DNA from: Spirochaetales bacterium
GTDB taxonomy: Bacteria > Spirochaetota > Spirochaetia > DSM-2461
Direction: 5' to 3'
DNA: 38,505 bases
NCBI GenBank assembly: GCA_016936555.1
Contig: JAFGXR010000016.1
Location: forward strand, 1 to 38,505
Part shown: positions 7,918 through 19,425 of the stretch, in pieces
Numbering within the stretch: position 1 is the first letter of the stretch
Layout of the letters: every line of letters begins with the position of its first letter
Notes under the pieces: model-generated
Told to the model about the DNA's origin: nothing
The model's input: the letters and a program-made list of their open reading frames with translations, nothing else
The model's database searches: none
Position numbers and translations under genes: made by a program

Positions 7918-9021
7918 TTAACGTACTTGATCCAATATAATATCTATACTGAAATCATAATTCTTTAGTTCAGGATTGAGAAATCTCGAAAAACTGCGGA
8001 AGTCAATTTTGTCCCATTCATTTTCCTGCGCCAACTGCAGGTAACTGTTTACATTAAATCGATCAATGGAATACATTTCCGGCTTAGGGATGCTGTTTAT
8101 AAAATCTATACCATGATGGTAATCATATAAGAGAACAAGAGCCCAGGCACCATCCATAAAATGTCCGCCTACTGTTGTTACCATCTTTTCTTCAAGAACC
8201 AACTGGACAGCTCCACGGTCCCAATTGCATCCTGCGAAAAGAATATCCTTTCCCGGAGAGCCTCCCCTTTCCTCCAATGCCCGAATCGCTCCCTCAGCAG
8301 TAGCATCATTCACTCCCCAGACCACATTAATATGAGGATAACGGCTGTAAGCCAGTGACATTTTGCTCTTCGCAGTGTCCTCCGTCCAGTCTCCCGGAAC
8401 GATCTGAAGCAATCGAACACTGTCCCGGAATTCATTCACTGCTTTTTTAAGCCCCAGGACTCTCATATCCGATGCATGGGTTTGAAATGTTCCAGCTATG
8501 GCAAAAAGGTTAATCTTACCATCAGAATCTGTCATATTGGTTTGCAGGGCTCTCTCGATCAGCATTTTACCCATTTTGTATCCGGCAGATATATTATCTG
8601 GTATATATTGTCCGATCCAGTATTGATAAATCTCTCTGGGCTTTCCGTATTTCTCTATATCATGAGGCAGAACAAAACCATTATTCATCAGAAAGACTTT
8701 TACTCCTGCCTCTTCAACCATTTCAACAAGACTTCCAGCCGTGCTTTTTTCATTCCCTATCAGCAGGTAATCAGGTTTGTTATTCCGGGCAAGGGCAGCT
8801 CTGGCCTGCTCCTCTGTGTGGATGTGATTTCTATATGAATACTGGATTTCAAGGGCAATTCCAAGATCTTCGGCGGCAGGGATGATAAAATCAGTAGCCA
8901 TTTTCTAAAAGATATCATCGTCATCACCACCAGGATTGAGGAATAAAACTTTCATTTCTTCGCCGATAAGAGAAAAGTTCATTATAAACAATAGACAAAA
9001 AACGAGAATCTTACCGTGCAT
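7918..9021 (-). pseudogene. Periplasmic sugar-binding protein (RbsB/LuxP-like), interrupted by in-frame TAG
   Basis: A 368-codon frame encodes a type I periplasmic binding protein: signal peptide from the ATG at 9021 (KILVFCLLFIMNFSL), then VLFLNPGGDDDDIF, a TAG at 8907-8905 (codon 39), then MATDFIIPAAEDLGI and a complete two-lobe domain with EGAIRALEERG and GKDILFAGCNWDR. In relatives the TAG position usually holds Trp, and TGG to TAG is one base change. From the next ATG the 327-residue remainder would lack a signal peptide and the first strand, so it should not function in the periplasm. Without the stop the protein has normal family length. Alternatives are a sequencing error or suppressor read-through. 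No permease or kinase partner is adjacent. Confidence 0.75.
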
Positions 9022-9132
9022 CCGTTTCCAACACCTCTCTCTAAATCTTATAACATATAAGACCGTTTTGGTATTTAAATACAGATACGGTTTATCCGGC
9101 GAACCTGAGAGAGAAGTAATAAAGTTGTTAGT

Positions 9133-9218
9133 TTATTTATTATTCCGCTCCTGATGCAGAAACCAGTTGAACAGATAATCTTCAGAATAAATATCATTAT
9201 GAATATACAGATTCTTAC
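9133..9218 (-). pseudogene. 3' remnant of an alpha/beta-hydrolase esterase
   Basis: Minus-strand frame ending in TAA at 9133 reads IHNDIYSEDYLFNWFLHQER. This resembles the C-terminus of PHB-depolymerase-like esterases, where a His-containing loop is followed by a tyrosine and a W-(F/L)-L-x-Q-(K/E)-R end. A TGA lies a few codons upstream in the same frame, and no further homologous sequence is visible. Only about 28 codons survive, so the family call is tentative. Confidence 0.3.
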
Positions 9219-9474
9219 CTCAGGCGAAAGATGTTGTCAGTTTGTTTTATCTTACAGATTATTTTAACATCTCTTTGTAAAGATATGATGAGCGAATTGT
9301 TATTCCGTCTTTAATTACAGGAAATCAATCAGAACCACCGATGAGGACTAAATCCTTAGGAAAGCTTAGACTTTATGGAATGTTACGTTTAGCAAATTGA
9401 ATGGTCAGCGCGGGAATCAGGGGTGCCCCTATACCTGCTTAAGACTTCTCTGCGACGGGAATCAATTTCATCCA

Positions 9475-9617
9475 GTGCTTTCTGATTCCAACATTTTGAC
9501 CAGCTGGTATCCTTTCGCCCAGGGATAGGCTTCTATGGTCTGTTCCTATGTGCCCACCTGATGCCGTATTGCCTTCAGAAGTTCGACTGCAACACCTTTA
9601 AGTTCTCCTCTTTCGTA
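9475..9617 (-). pseudogene. Remnant of a GNAT-type acetyltransferase
   Basis: The minus-strand frame reads YERGELKGVAVELLKAI, then after a TAG, EQTIEAYPWAKGYQ. The spacing matches the acetyl-CoA binding motif A of GNAT enzymes followed by the common EAYP strand end. An internal TAG and a following TGA break the frame. The match rests on about 40 codons and is tentative. Confidence 0.3.
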
Positions 9618-9645
9618 CTATTTTGAATGAAAAGAATCAGGAAGT

Positions 9646-9710
9646 TGAACATTATTGATTATTGGTCAAAGCCATTTGGAATTCTATATTGCCTGTCAGT
9701 ATATAAAGCC
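9646..9710 (+). repeat. Imperfect 65-bp direct repeat, copy 2
   Basis: Second copy of the repeat at 7804-7868, same orientation, about 77 percent identical by hand alignment. Similarity continues weakly a few bases on both sides. It lies just upstream of a truncated membrane-protein gene. Confidence 0.5.
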
Positions 9711-9889
9711 AGAGCACGTGGCTGCTGTATTGCTTCAGATAGACGGCGGTTCATTTGTATTCAAATAGGCGCCCGGCATCAAAATTATTTCAGAAGCGCG
9801 GCATAAAAGCTTTCGGATAGAAAAAAACAACATCGCGCGTTACACTGATTATCTGGACAGTCTCGGGGAAACCGTTTAGAGGTCTCGAA

Positions 9890-10183
9890 ATGTACACGAC
9901 AGGGATTACAAAAGTTTTGGATCTAGGACTTATTGTTCCCTTAATTATATACACAATGATTCTTCTAACTAGAAAAAAGCCCATTGGTATCCTTTTTTTC
10001 AATATAATAATCGGTATCGGAATACTCATAGGATTCGTGGTTATTGGTCAGACTGTTTATCAGATGAACAAGCACATCGAACTGACTGTAGGAGAAGTTG
10101 TTGTAAAAGGTTTGATTTTCTCCTTGTTGTCGATTGCCGGAATAATATATCAATTAAAAATTGCCCTGAGAATAAACCGCTGA
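9890..10183 (+). pseudogene. Short membrane protein, probably a C-terminal remnant
   Basis: 97 residues with three hydrophobic segments (about 11-27, 31-52, 70-92) joined by short polar loops. The start YTTGITKVLDLGLIVPL resembles an internal region of larger uncharacterised membrane proteins that carry a (Y)TT-x-(V)T-x-VLDLG-(I)-(I)VP block. The frame is open about 20 codons upstream of the ATG (reading TLIIWTVSGKPFRGLE) with no ribosome site at either point. I infer that the N-terminal half has been lost. A genuine small membrane protein cannot be excluded. Confidence 0.4.
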
Positions 10184-10303
10184 TAGTAATAGTTCAGTGG
10201 CTGGGATGAAGATAAAACTGCCTCCGTATTGACAGTGAACCAACGCCAATCCGATTTCATAGGTTTCTCTGGAGTTCTTGTATATCAGTTCTGAAAAAAA
10301 GAA

Positions 10304-10345
10304 TTGACATGTATAGGGAACTGAGACATTATGGACACGTGTCCA
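10304..10345 (+). promoter_or_regulatory. lacI-type gene promoter with overlapping palindromic operator
   Basis: TTGACA (10304-10309) and CATTAT (10327-10332) are separated by 17 bases. The perfect 14-bp palindrome TGGACACGTGTCCA (10332-10345) begins on the last base of the -10 box and covers the expected start point. Its central CG matches the usual LacI-family operator symmetry. A near copy lies before the next gene at 11374. Autorepression is inferred. Confidence 0.65.
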
Positions 10346-11358
10346 CAAGGAAGGCCAAAACAAATATCACCCGAAAGGATGTCGCCGAAAAAGCCGGAGT
10401 CTCAGGAGCGGTAGTCTCCAGAGTCCTCAATAATTCGGGCTATGTGGCGGAAGAAAAAAGAAAAAGAGTTCTCAAAGTCATAAAGGAATTAGGATACAAT
10501 CCCAATCCCGTAGCTGTCTCTTTGAAAAAAAACAGAACCAGACAGATACTCTACTATGTAAGGGACCTGGGCAACTACTACTACATGGAAATGTACAGAG
10601 CCATGAACCAGTATGCCTTTTCGAAGAATTACATATTTATTCTGGCCGGATTTATAGATGGGAACAAGGTGTCCGGGCTCATGGTTGATGGGGTTCTCCT
10701 GCCATCGGAAGATATGGCTGTTCCGGAAATCCTCGAATCCCTGAGAGTTCCTGTTGCCTTAGTCGGATATGAAAGGGATACACCTGCTGACATATCCAGA
10801 ATAGATATATCAGTAGGAGAGACCATGACGCTGGCTCTGGATTATCTCAGGGACCTGGGTCATGAGAAGATTGCCTTTGCCTGTTTATCTATAGAGGATA
10901 AAAATGAGCCGAGATACAAAGAATATTTAAAATGGATGTCTTCCCGGCTCGGCAATGAAGTTGATAGATATATTCTCGGTTCGCCGGGAGAGCATGATTC
11001 CATGGGCAATCTCAATTATTTTGAAATCGGCAAGGCTTGCGCCCGGAATTTTCTGGAAAGGAAATTGGATGCGACAGCCGTGGTCTGTTTTAATGATGAT
11101 ATGGCTATCGGGCTGATGAGCTTTATTCAGCAAGAAGGAGTGAAAATTCCGGATCAGCTCTCTGTCGTGGGCATTGACGGACACCAGGGCGGAGCCTATT
11201 CATCCCCCCCCCTGACTACAGTTTCCATGGAAATGGAACAGCACGGCCGGGAATGCGCCAGGATGATTATCGATAAAATCGACGGGGTGGAAACTGCTGA
11301 ACAGGTTGTCATACATCCAAAACTGATTATAAGAAATAGTGTGGCCAGGATGTCCTGA
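10339..11358 (+). CDS. LacI-family transcriptional repressor
   Basis: About 339 residues from a GTG at 10339, the usual LacI-family length. The N-terminal helix-turn-helix is clear (ITRKDVAEKAGVSGAVVSRV) with the hinge helix (NPNPVAVSLKK); the rest is a periplasmic-binding-like effector domain (DGVLLPSE; VCFNDDMAIGLMSF; VVGIDGHQGG). An upstream in-frame ATG at 10309 lies within the likely -35 box and has no ribosome site, so I prefer the GTG, although that would leave an almost leaderless message. Palindromic operators at its own promoter and before the downstream GH2 gene suggest control of both. The inducer is unknown and is probably a sugar released by the adjacent hydrolases. Confidence 0.9.
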   Translation: MSTRKAKTNITRKDVAEKAGVSGAVVSRVLNNSGYVAEEKRKRVLKVIKELGYNPNPVAVSLKKNRTRQILYYVRDLGNYYYMEMYRAMNQYAFSKNYIFILAGFIDGNKVSGLMVDGVLLPSEDMAVPEILESLRVPVALVGYERDTPADISRIDISVGETMTLALDYLRDLGHEKIAFACLSIEDKNEPRYKEYLKWMSSRLGNEVDRYILGSPGEHDSMGNLNYFEIGKACARNFLERKLDATAVVCFNDDMAIGLMSFIQQEGVKIPDQLSVVGIDGHQGGAYSSPPLTTVSMEMEQHGRECARMIIDKIDGVETAEQVVIHPKLIIRNSVARMS

Positions 11359-11366
11359 TTTTTTCA
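11347..11366 (+). terminator. Weak terminator-like hairpin after the LacI-type gene
   Basis: CAGG-ATGT-CCTG followed by a run of T residues overlaps the stop codon of the repressor gene. The stem is only four to five base pairs, so it would at most attenuate read-through into the GH2 gene, which has its own operator just downstream. Confidence 0.25.
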
Positions 11367-11373
11367 ACCCGCA

Positions 11374-11387
11374 TGGACACGTGTTCA
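11374..11387. promoter_or_regulatory. LacI-type operator upstream of the GH2/GH43/transporter genes
   Basis: TGGACACGTGTTCA differs from the perfect palindrome at 10332-10345 in one of 14 positions, including an identical CACGTG core. It lies 24 bases before the GH2 start codon, where a bound repressor would block transcription. It was found by comparing the flanks of the repressor gene. Confidence 0.65.
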
Positions 11388-11399
11388 TATATGTGATAG

Positions 11400-14627
<3,228 letters not shown>

Positions 14628-15881
14628 ATGATATTGAACGGCAACCTCTTTCCCGAGCTGGGCCTTACGGACCCTCACGTGCTTATCGAAGGGGATAAAC
14701 TCTATCTGTACTGCGGACACGATAAGTCCATGGAAACAGAGAACGAATGGATCATGGACAGATGGGAAGTCTGGTCAACTTCCGATCTGGTTCGCTGGAA
14801 CAGGGAAACGACGATTTTACCCACAGACACATATATCGGGAATCAGCCCAACTGCTGGGCAGGAGATATAGCCAGCAAAGACGGGAAGTGGTATTGGTAT
14901 TTCTCAAATAAAAACATCAATATCGGTGTGATGACCGCATCCTCGCCAGCGGGGCCTTTTATCGATCCGCTGGGAATTCCGCTCATTCCTGAAGATCTTG
15001 TAGATAGCCCGGTTTACGATTGCGATGTCGTAGAAGAACGAGGAAGGCATTATCTGATCTTCGGATGCAACCGCTACTATGCCGTACCCCTTGCCGGAGA
15101 TCTGATTTCTCTGGACGGACCGCCTGTAGAAATAAAGGTCAGGGGTACCGACAGGTTGGATGACAAACCGTGCCCCTTTAAAAGAGATGGGAAATACTAC
15201 CTCGTATGGGGGAGCCATTACGCCATGGCCGATAGTCTTTTAGGGCCCTATGAATATAAAGGCCCCTTTCTGAAAGGCGGTCACGGAGATGTTTTCAACT
15301 GGAAAGGGAAGTGGTACTGCATGCAGGAAAATCTGGATGTAAGTCTGTTTTTCCGGGGCATGTCTCTGAAAACAATAGAATTCAATGTTGACGGAACAAT
15401 CATTGTTCCCGATGATGATGAAAACTACCCCCCCGGGGGACGTATCTGGGATTTTTCCCGATCCGCCCTGGGCTGGAGGGCTCTGAAAGGGACAACACTT
15501 CAATGGAACACCGATGGATGCCTGGAAGGCAGGCTGGACGGGAAAGAGGATCCTCTGATAATAAGCCCCTCCTACCCCATCACGAATCTGGATAAATATA
15601 AAAATGTGTCTATTCTCATGGATTATTCAGGAGACGGTACAGAGGGGCTTCTGGCTTTCCAGAGTTGGAACGGTTCGTGGGACAACTATAAAGAAGTGGA
15701 ACCGTTTATAACTGAAGACAACTCTGTCGCTTTTTCCATTCCCTATGGAAACAATAAGGAAATCAGAATAAATATGTCCGGGAATTCCGGCTGGACAGGT
15801 TCATTGAAGCGGCTTCTTATAAAACCGGCCATTGGATCCCGTTCGGGAACATGGCGGATACGCTCCATAAGCATCAGCTGA
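14628..15881 (+). CDS. GH43-family glycoside hydrolase
   Basis: 417 residues without a signal peptide; the start codon follows the GH2 stop directly (TAAATG), so the two are co-translated. Residues about 1-290 form a five-bladed beta-propeller of the GH43 type: D15 in LTDPHV (general base), the CWAGDIASKDGKWYWYFS blade, and DCDVV near 127-131 (pKa-modulating Asp). The general-acid position reads DDKPCPFKRDGKYYLVW, where most relatives have an E two residues before the proline; here it appears to be Asp. A C-terminal beta-sandwich follows (about 295-417; FQSWNGSWDNY). The family acts on arabinosides, xylosides or galactosides; the exact substrate is not evident. It probably acts with the adjacent GH2 on imported oligosaccharides. 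Confidence 0.85.
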   Translation: MILNGNLFPELGLTDPHVLIEGDKLYLYCGHDKSMETENEWIMDRWEVWSTSDLVRWNRETTILPTDTYIGNQPNCWAGDIASKDGKWYWYFSNKNINIGVMTASSPAGPFIDPLGIPLIPEDLVDSPVYDCDVVEERGRHYLIFGCNRYYAVPLAGDLISLDGPPVEIKVRGTDRLDDKPCPFKRDGKYYLVWGSHYAMADSLLGPYEYKGPFLKGGHGDVFNWKGKWYCMQENLDVSLFFRGMSLKTIEFNVDGTIIVPDDDENYPPGGRIWDFSRSALGWRALKGTTLQWNTDGCLEGRLDGKEDPLIISPSYPITNLDKYKNVSILMDYSGDGTEGLLAFQSWNGSWDNYKEVEPFITEDNSVAFSIPYGNNKEIRINMSGNSGWTGSLKRLLIKPAIGSRSGTWRIRSISIS

Positions 15882-15895
15882 AATTGGTCAGATTT

Positions 15896-15928
15896 GTGCT
15901 ATAAAGGTCAATTCCGTCACGTATACGG
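15896..15928 (+). promoter_or_regulatory. Possible promoter element and imperfect palindrome before the ABC genes
   Basis: An extended -10-like TGC-TATAAA (15897-15905) is followed by CCGT-CACGTAT-ACGG (15914-15928), an inverted repeat whose middle CACGT resembles the core of the LacI operators upstream. It could allow extra control of the transporter genes. The match is partial and no clear -35 is present. Confidence 0.3.
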
Positions 15929-15956
15929 CTGAAAAAAGTCGCCTTAGTATAGCAGC

Positions 15957-16868
15957 ATGATCAAGAAACAGTCCTTTTTGAAAAACAAAACACTTTACTG
16001 GATGATCGCCCCGGCGGTCATCTACTTCTTCGTGTTTTCCTATCTTCCCATGGCCGGGATTATAATTGCATTCAAGAACTACTCTTATGTGAAAGGAATA
16101 TTCGGAAGCGCCTGGAGCGGTCTGCAGAATTTCCGCTATCTCTTCTTTACCGGCGACATTTATTACGTTACGAAAAACACACTGTTTTACAATTCCGTTT
16201 TTCTTTCCGTAAACACGGTTCTGCAGGTATTGGTCGGAATCATTCTGGCCGAACTGGCCAGCAAATCTTTTAAGAAAGTAGCGCAGTCCATGATTTTCCT
16301 TCCTTATTTTATCTCATGGGTCGTCGTAGGCGCCTTCGTTTACAATATCTTCAACTACGAATTCGGATCGCTCAACACGTTTCTCGCCTCAATCGGGCAA
16401 AAGCCGCTGGATGTCTACGGAAACAAAGAAGTGTGGAAGTATATCATAACCATGTTCAAATCCTGGAAAGATATCGGTTACGGTTCCGTACTCTATCTGG
16501 CAGCCATCAGCAGCATCGATCAGGAGATGTATGAATCGGCGCATATGGACGGTGCCAACATTTTCCAGAGGATTCGATTTATCACTCTGCCGGCTCTAAA
16601 ACCCACCATGATCATTTTGGTGCTCCTGGGGATAAGCAATATCTTCAGGGGGGACTTCCAGATGTTTTACAACATCGTGGGGAGCAACTCGCTACTCTAT
16701 AAGTCGACCGATGTCATCGATACCTATGTCTTCAGATCGCTTATGAAATTACACGATTTCGGCATGGCGGGAGCGGCGGGGCTATATCAGTCCGCACTCT
16801 GCTTCCTCATCATCGTGTCAGTCAACTACATCGTAAAAAAAAGCAATCCCGATTACGCCCTTTTTTAG
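15957..16868 (+). CDS. ABC sugar transporter permease (LplB type)
   Basis: 303-residue inner-membrane protein with six hydrophobic segments, opening with the family signature WMIAPAVIYFFVFSYLPMAG. The ATPase-contacting EAA loop is YESAHMDGANIFQRIRFI followed by TLPALKP (about 194-218). It is a binding-protein-dependent importer subunit of the LplB/YteP group, which transports plant and microbial oligosaccharides. It pairs with the permease 25 bp downstream and the binding protein at 17834. No ATPase gene is present in the window; a shared MsmX-like ATPase elsewhere is likely. Confidence 0.93.
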   Translation: MIKKQSFLKNKTLYWMIAPAVIYFFVFSYLPMAGIIIAFKNYSYVKGIFGSAWSGLQNFRYLFFTGDIYYVTKNTLFYNSVFLSVNTVLQVLVGIILAELASKSFKKVAQSMIFLPYFISWVVVGAFVYNIFNYEFGSLNTFLASIGQKPLDVYGNKEVWKYIITMFKSWKDIGYGSVLYLAAISSIDQEMYESAHMDGANIFQRIRFITLPALKPTMIILVLLGISNIFRGDFQMFYNIVGSNSLLYKSTDVIDTYVFRSLMKLHDFGMAGAAGLYQSALCFLIIVSVNYIVKKSNPDYALF

Positions 16869-16893
16869 AGAGCGAACTATAGCAGGAGTTACA

Positions 16894-17784
16894 ATGATGA
16901 GTCGAAGAAAATCTATTGACGAAAAAATATTTCATTATAGCGGATATGTGTTTATTTCCATTCTGGCGTTTCTATGTCTTCTCCCTTTTGCCCTGGTCAT
17001 ATCGGGATCTGTCACTGCAGAGAAATCCATACTCATGGATGGTTACTCACTCATCCCCAGAGAGTTTTCCATTGAAGCCTATAAAATTCTTTTCAAAGCT
17101 CCCGAATCTTTATTGAGAGCCTATTTCTCTACTGTTCTAATCACAGTCAGCGGTACTTTCGCCGGACTCTTTCTTATAGCCATGACCGCTTATGTCCTGC
17201 AGAGAAGGGATTTCAAATACAGGAACGCCTTCTCCTTTTATTTCTTTTTCACAACTCTCTTCAACGGGGGGCTGGTTCCCTGGTATATCCTCATGGTTCG
17301 CTATCTCGGACTGAAAAACAGCTATCTGGCGGTAATACTGCCGGGCCTGTTCAATGTCTTCTACATCATTATCATGCGGAGCTTTATGAAGCAGATTCCC
17401 GACGCTATTACAGAATCGGCAAAAATAGACGGCGCAGGGGATTTCAGGATCTTCCTGCAGTTAATCATGCCGATATCTAAACCGTCGCTTGCCACCATAG
17501 GACTCTTTATGGCTCTTTATTACTGGAACGACTGGTTCAGCGCCATGCTCTTTCTGGAAAACGAATCCATATTTCCACTTCAGTACTATCTCTACAGAGT
17601 TCTCAACAGCCTGGATTTCGCCAACAGCGCCGTTGCGGCATCGGGCATCCCCATGCCCAAAATGCCTTCCGAGTCATTCAAGCTCGCCATGACAGTCGTG
17701 GCGACCGGACCGATCATTCTTGTCTTTCCCTTTGTTCAGAAATACTTCGTAAAAGGTCTGACTGTCGGGGCCGTAAAAGGTTAA
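16894..17784 (+). CDS. ABC sugar transporter permease (LplC type)
   Basis: 296-residue inner-membrane protein, partner of the preceding permease. Six hydrophobic segments; the EAA loop is ESAKIDGAGDFRIFLQLIMP followed by ISKP (about 186-210). The C-terminus ends in KYFVKGLTVGAVKG, the usual LplC/YtcP ending. AGGAG precedes the ATG. Confidence 0.93.
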   Translation: MMSRRKSIDEKIFHYSGYVFISILAFLCLLPFALVISGSVTAEKSILMDGYSLIPREFSIEAYKILFKAPESLLRAYFSTVLITVSGTFAGLFLIAMTAYVLQRRDFKYRNAFSFYFFFTTLFNGGLVPWYILMVRYLGLKNSYLAVILPGLFNVFYIIIMRSFMKQIPDAITESAKIDGAGDFRIFLQLIMPISKPSLATIGLFMALYYWNDWFSAMLFLENESIFPLQYYLYRVLNSLDFANSAVAASGIPMPKMPSESFKLAMTVVATGPIILVFPFVQKYFVKGLTVGAVKG

Positions 17785-17788
17785 TTAT

Positions 17789-17803
17789 CCGGTGCCAAAC
17801 CGG
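17789..17803 (+). promoter_or_regulatory. Intercistronic stem-loop between permease and binding-protein genes
   Basis: CCGGT-GCCAA-ACCGG is a five-pair stem with a five-base loop, just after the permease stop, without a T run. Such structures often protect mRNA ends and help express the binding protein more than the permeases. The role here is inferred. Confidence 0.35.
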
Positions 17804-17833
17804 TAATATAAAAAAATTAGTTGGAGGAACTAA

Positions 17834-19348
17834 ATGTTAAAAAAAATTGTCCTGATCCTATTGGGCCTATTCGCTCTTTCCGGGCTGGCTTTCGCCGGCG
17901 GGCAGAACGAAGGTGCAGCTGACGGGAGCGGAGAACTGAAACCTGTCAAACTGAAGATGTATCTTCTGGGAGACAAGCAGAAAGATTTCGATATGGTTTA
18001 CGAAAAGGTCAACACCAAACTGAAGGAAGATATTAACGCCGAACTGGAAGTCGTATTCCTCTCCTGGGGAGATTTTACAAACAAATATCCTCTTCTATTT
18101 GCAGCCGGAGAAGAGTTTGACCTTATTTATACATCCAATTGGGCTTTCTATGCACAGGAGGCGACCAAAGGCGGTTTCCTTGAATTGACCGAAGAGATGA
18201 TCAAGAACTATGCACCCAGAACCTGGGAGAATACTCCCTCATCATCATGGGAACAGGTTAAAATAAACGATAAAGTATTTATGCTTCCTTACACCAAAAG
18301 GGAGTTCGGCCATTTTGTATATGTCGTCAGAGGCGACCTGATGGACAAATACGGCTTGGATAACATAGAAACCATAGATGACTTCGAAAAATATCTGGAT
18401 GTTATAGCTGAAAACGAAACAAATATGATCCCTTACGACGATGGATCCGAGGCCAACCGCTTCATGCTACCGACTATAGGGATTAATTATGCCAATGATC
18501 TGCCGCAGCAACTCAGCAATGACTTTATCTTGGGATACAATGTATACGATAAGGATGGAAGCGTTGAACTGATCAACAGGGTGACGATGCCGGAATATCT
18601 GGAATATGCTGAAAAAATGGTTGGCTGGAATGCAAAAGGGTATTGGTCCAAGAACGCTCTGGTTAACAAAACCAGGTCAAAAGATAGCTTTGCAAATGGA
18701 AAAAGCGCCGCAGCTATTCTGAATCTCGGAGATGCAAACACCCTGTATATGGAGCTTATAAAGTCTCATCCCGAATGGGATATGAGGGTTTTTGATGCTA
18801 CAGATGGAGCGCCCTCCATGCCTAATCCGGCGATTCAGAATGGCATGGCAATCAATGCTCTGTCAAAAAACCCGGAAAGAGCACTTATGCTCCTGGATCT
18901 CTTTAAAAATGACAGAGAGTACTACGACTTGACAAACTACGGTATAGAAGGAATTCACTACGAGTCCGTTGGAGACGAGGAGTTTATCGCCCTTGACGCC
19001 GCGGAATCTTTCCCGCCGGTATCCGCCTGTCCCTGGGGATGGATGAGCCCGATGGAAAGAAGGCTTGTCGGCGGCTTGCCCAATTATGATGAGATTCTAA
19101 ACAACTGGGAGAAAGAGGCAATGACCCACCCTCTGCAGATGTTTAATTTTGACGATTCGAATGTGAAAAACGAGTGGGCGGCCTGTTATAATATCGTCCA
19201 GAACTATGATTCGGCGATCCAGATGGGGTTCGGAGGTGCGGACACGGCGGAACTGTATAACGAGTACGTGGATGCGCTGAATAAAGCTGGTATCCAGCGG
19301 ATCATGGAAGAAATGCAGAAACAGGTCAATGATTTCCTATCAAAATAA
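17834..19348 (+). CDS. Extracellular sugar-binding protein, LplA type (family 1, DUF3502-like C-terminus)
   Basis: 504 residues with a signal peptide ending AFAGGQ, a signal-peptidase-I site; no lipobox cysteine is present, so the protein should be soluble in the periplasm. The mature protein has the two-lobe family 1 fold (FLSWGDFTNKYPLLFAAGEE; FANGKSAAAILNLGDANT). The last 90 residues (NYDEILNNWEKEAMTHPL onward) match the DUF3502-type C-terminus seen in LplA-like proteins. A strong GGAGG lies seven bases before the ATG. It supplies ligand to the two upstream permeases; the ligand is probably the oligosaccharide cut by the GH2/GH43 pair. Confidence 0.93.
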   Translation: MLKKIVLILLGLFALSGLAFAGGQNEGAADGSGELKPVKLKMYLLGDKQKDFDMVYEKVNTKLKEDINAELEVVFLSWGDFTNKYPLLFAAGEEFDLIYTSNWAFYAQEATKGGFLELTEEMIKNYAPRTWENTPSSSWEQVKINDKVFMLPYTKREFGHFVYVVRGDLMDKYGLDNIETIDDFEKYLDVIAENETNMIPYDDGSEANRFMLPTIGINYANDLPQQLSNDFILGYNVYDKDGSVELINRVTMPEYLEYAEKMVGWNAKGYWSKNALVNKTRSKDSFANGKSAAAILNLGDANTLYMELIKSHPEWDMRVFDATDGAPSMPNPAIQNGMAINALSKNPERALMLLDLFKNDREYYDLTNYGIEGIHYESVGDEEFIALDAAESFPPVSACPWGWMSPMERRLVGGLPNYDEILNNWEKEAMTHPLQMFNFDDSNVKNEWAACYNIVQNYDSAIQMGFGGADTAELYNEYVDALNKAGIQRIMEEMQKQVNDFLSK

Positions 19349-19363
19349 AACCTGAAAAAAAAG

Positions 19364-19393
19364 AAACCCACATCATGTCCGGTGTGGGTTTTT
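19364..19393 (+). terminator. Rho-independent terminator after the transporter operon
   Basis: A nine-base-pair stem AAACCCACA / TGTGGGTTT with a 10-base loop runs straight into a run of five T residues. It lies 16 bases after the binding-protein stop and separates the transporter operon from the two-component genes. Confidence 0.85.
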
Positions 19394-19425
19394 CCAGTAT
19401 GGAAAGGGAGTGTATAATTCATTTC

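Larger units (their letters stand above)
9022..9889. other. Degenerate non-coding stretch with gene remnants
   Basis: 868 bases with no intact gene. On the minus strand there are traces of an esterase 3' end (about 9133-9218) and of a GNAT acetyltransferase (about 9475-9617). The second copy of the 65-bp repeat lies at 9646-9710. The rest shows frequent stops in all frames and nothing I can name. Confidence 0.5.

Noticed and set aside
9340-9400. Plus-strand peptide LGKLRLYGMLRLAN, resembling the start of IstB-type transposition helpers
   Set aside because: The resemblance covers fewer than 20 codons before a stop, and no other IS21-type sequence or terminal repeat is present.
10309-10338. 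ATG at 10309 as the start of the LacI-type gene
   Set aside because: It overlaps the likely -35 box, has no ribosome site, and adds ten residues not expected in the family.
19375-19425. ATG at 19375 as the start of the response regulator
   Set aside because: It lies in the loop of the terminator hairpin, and the added residues precede the normal receiver start.
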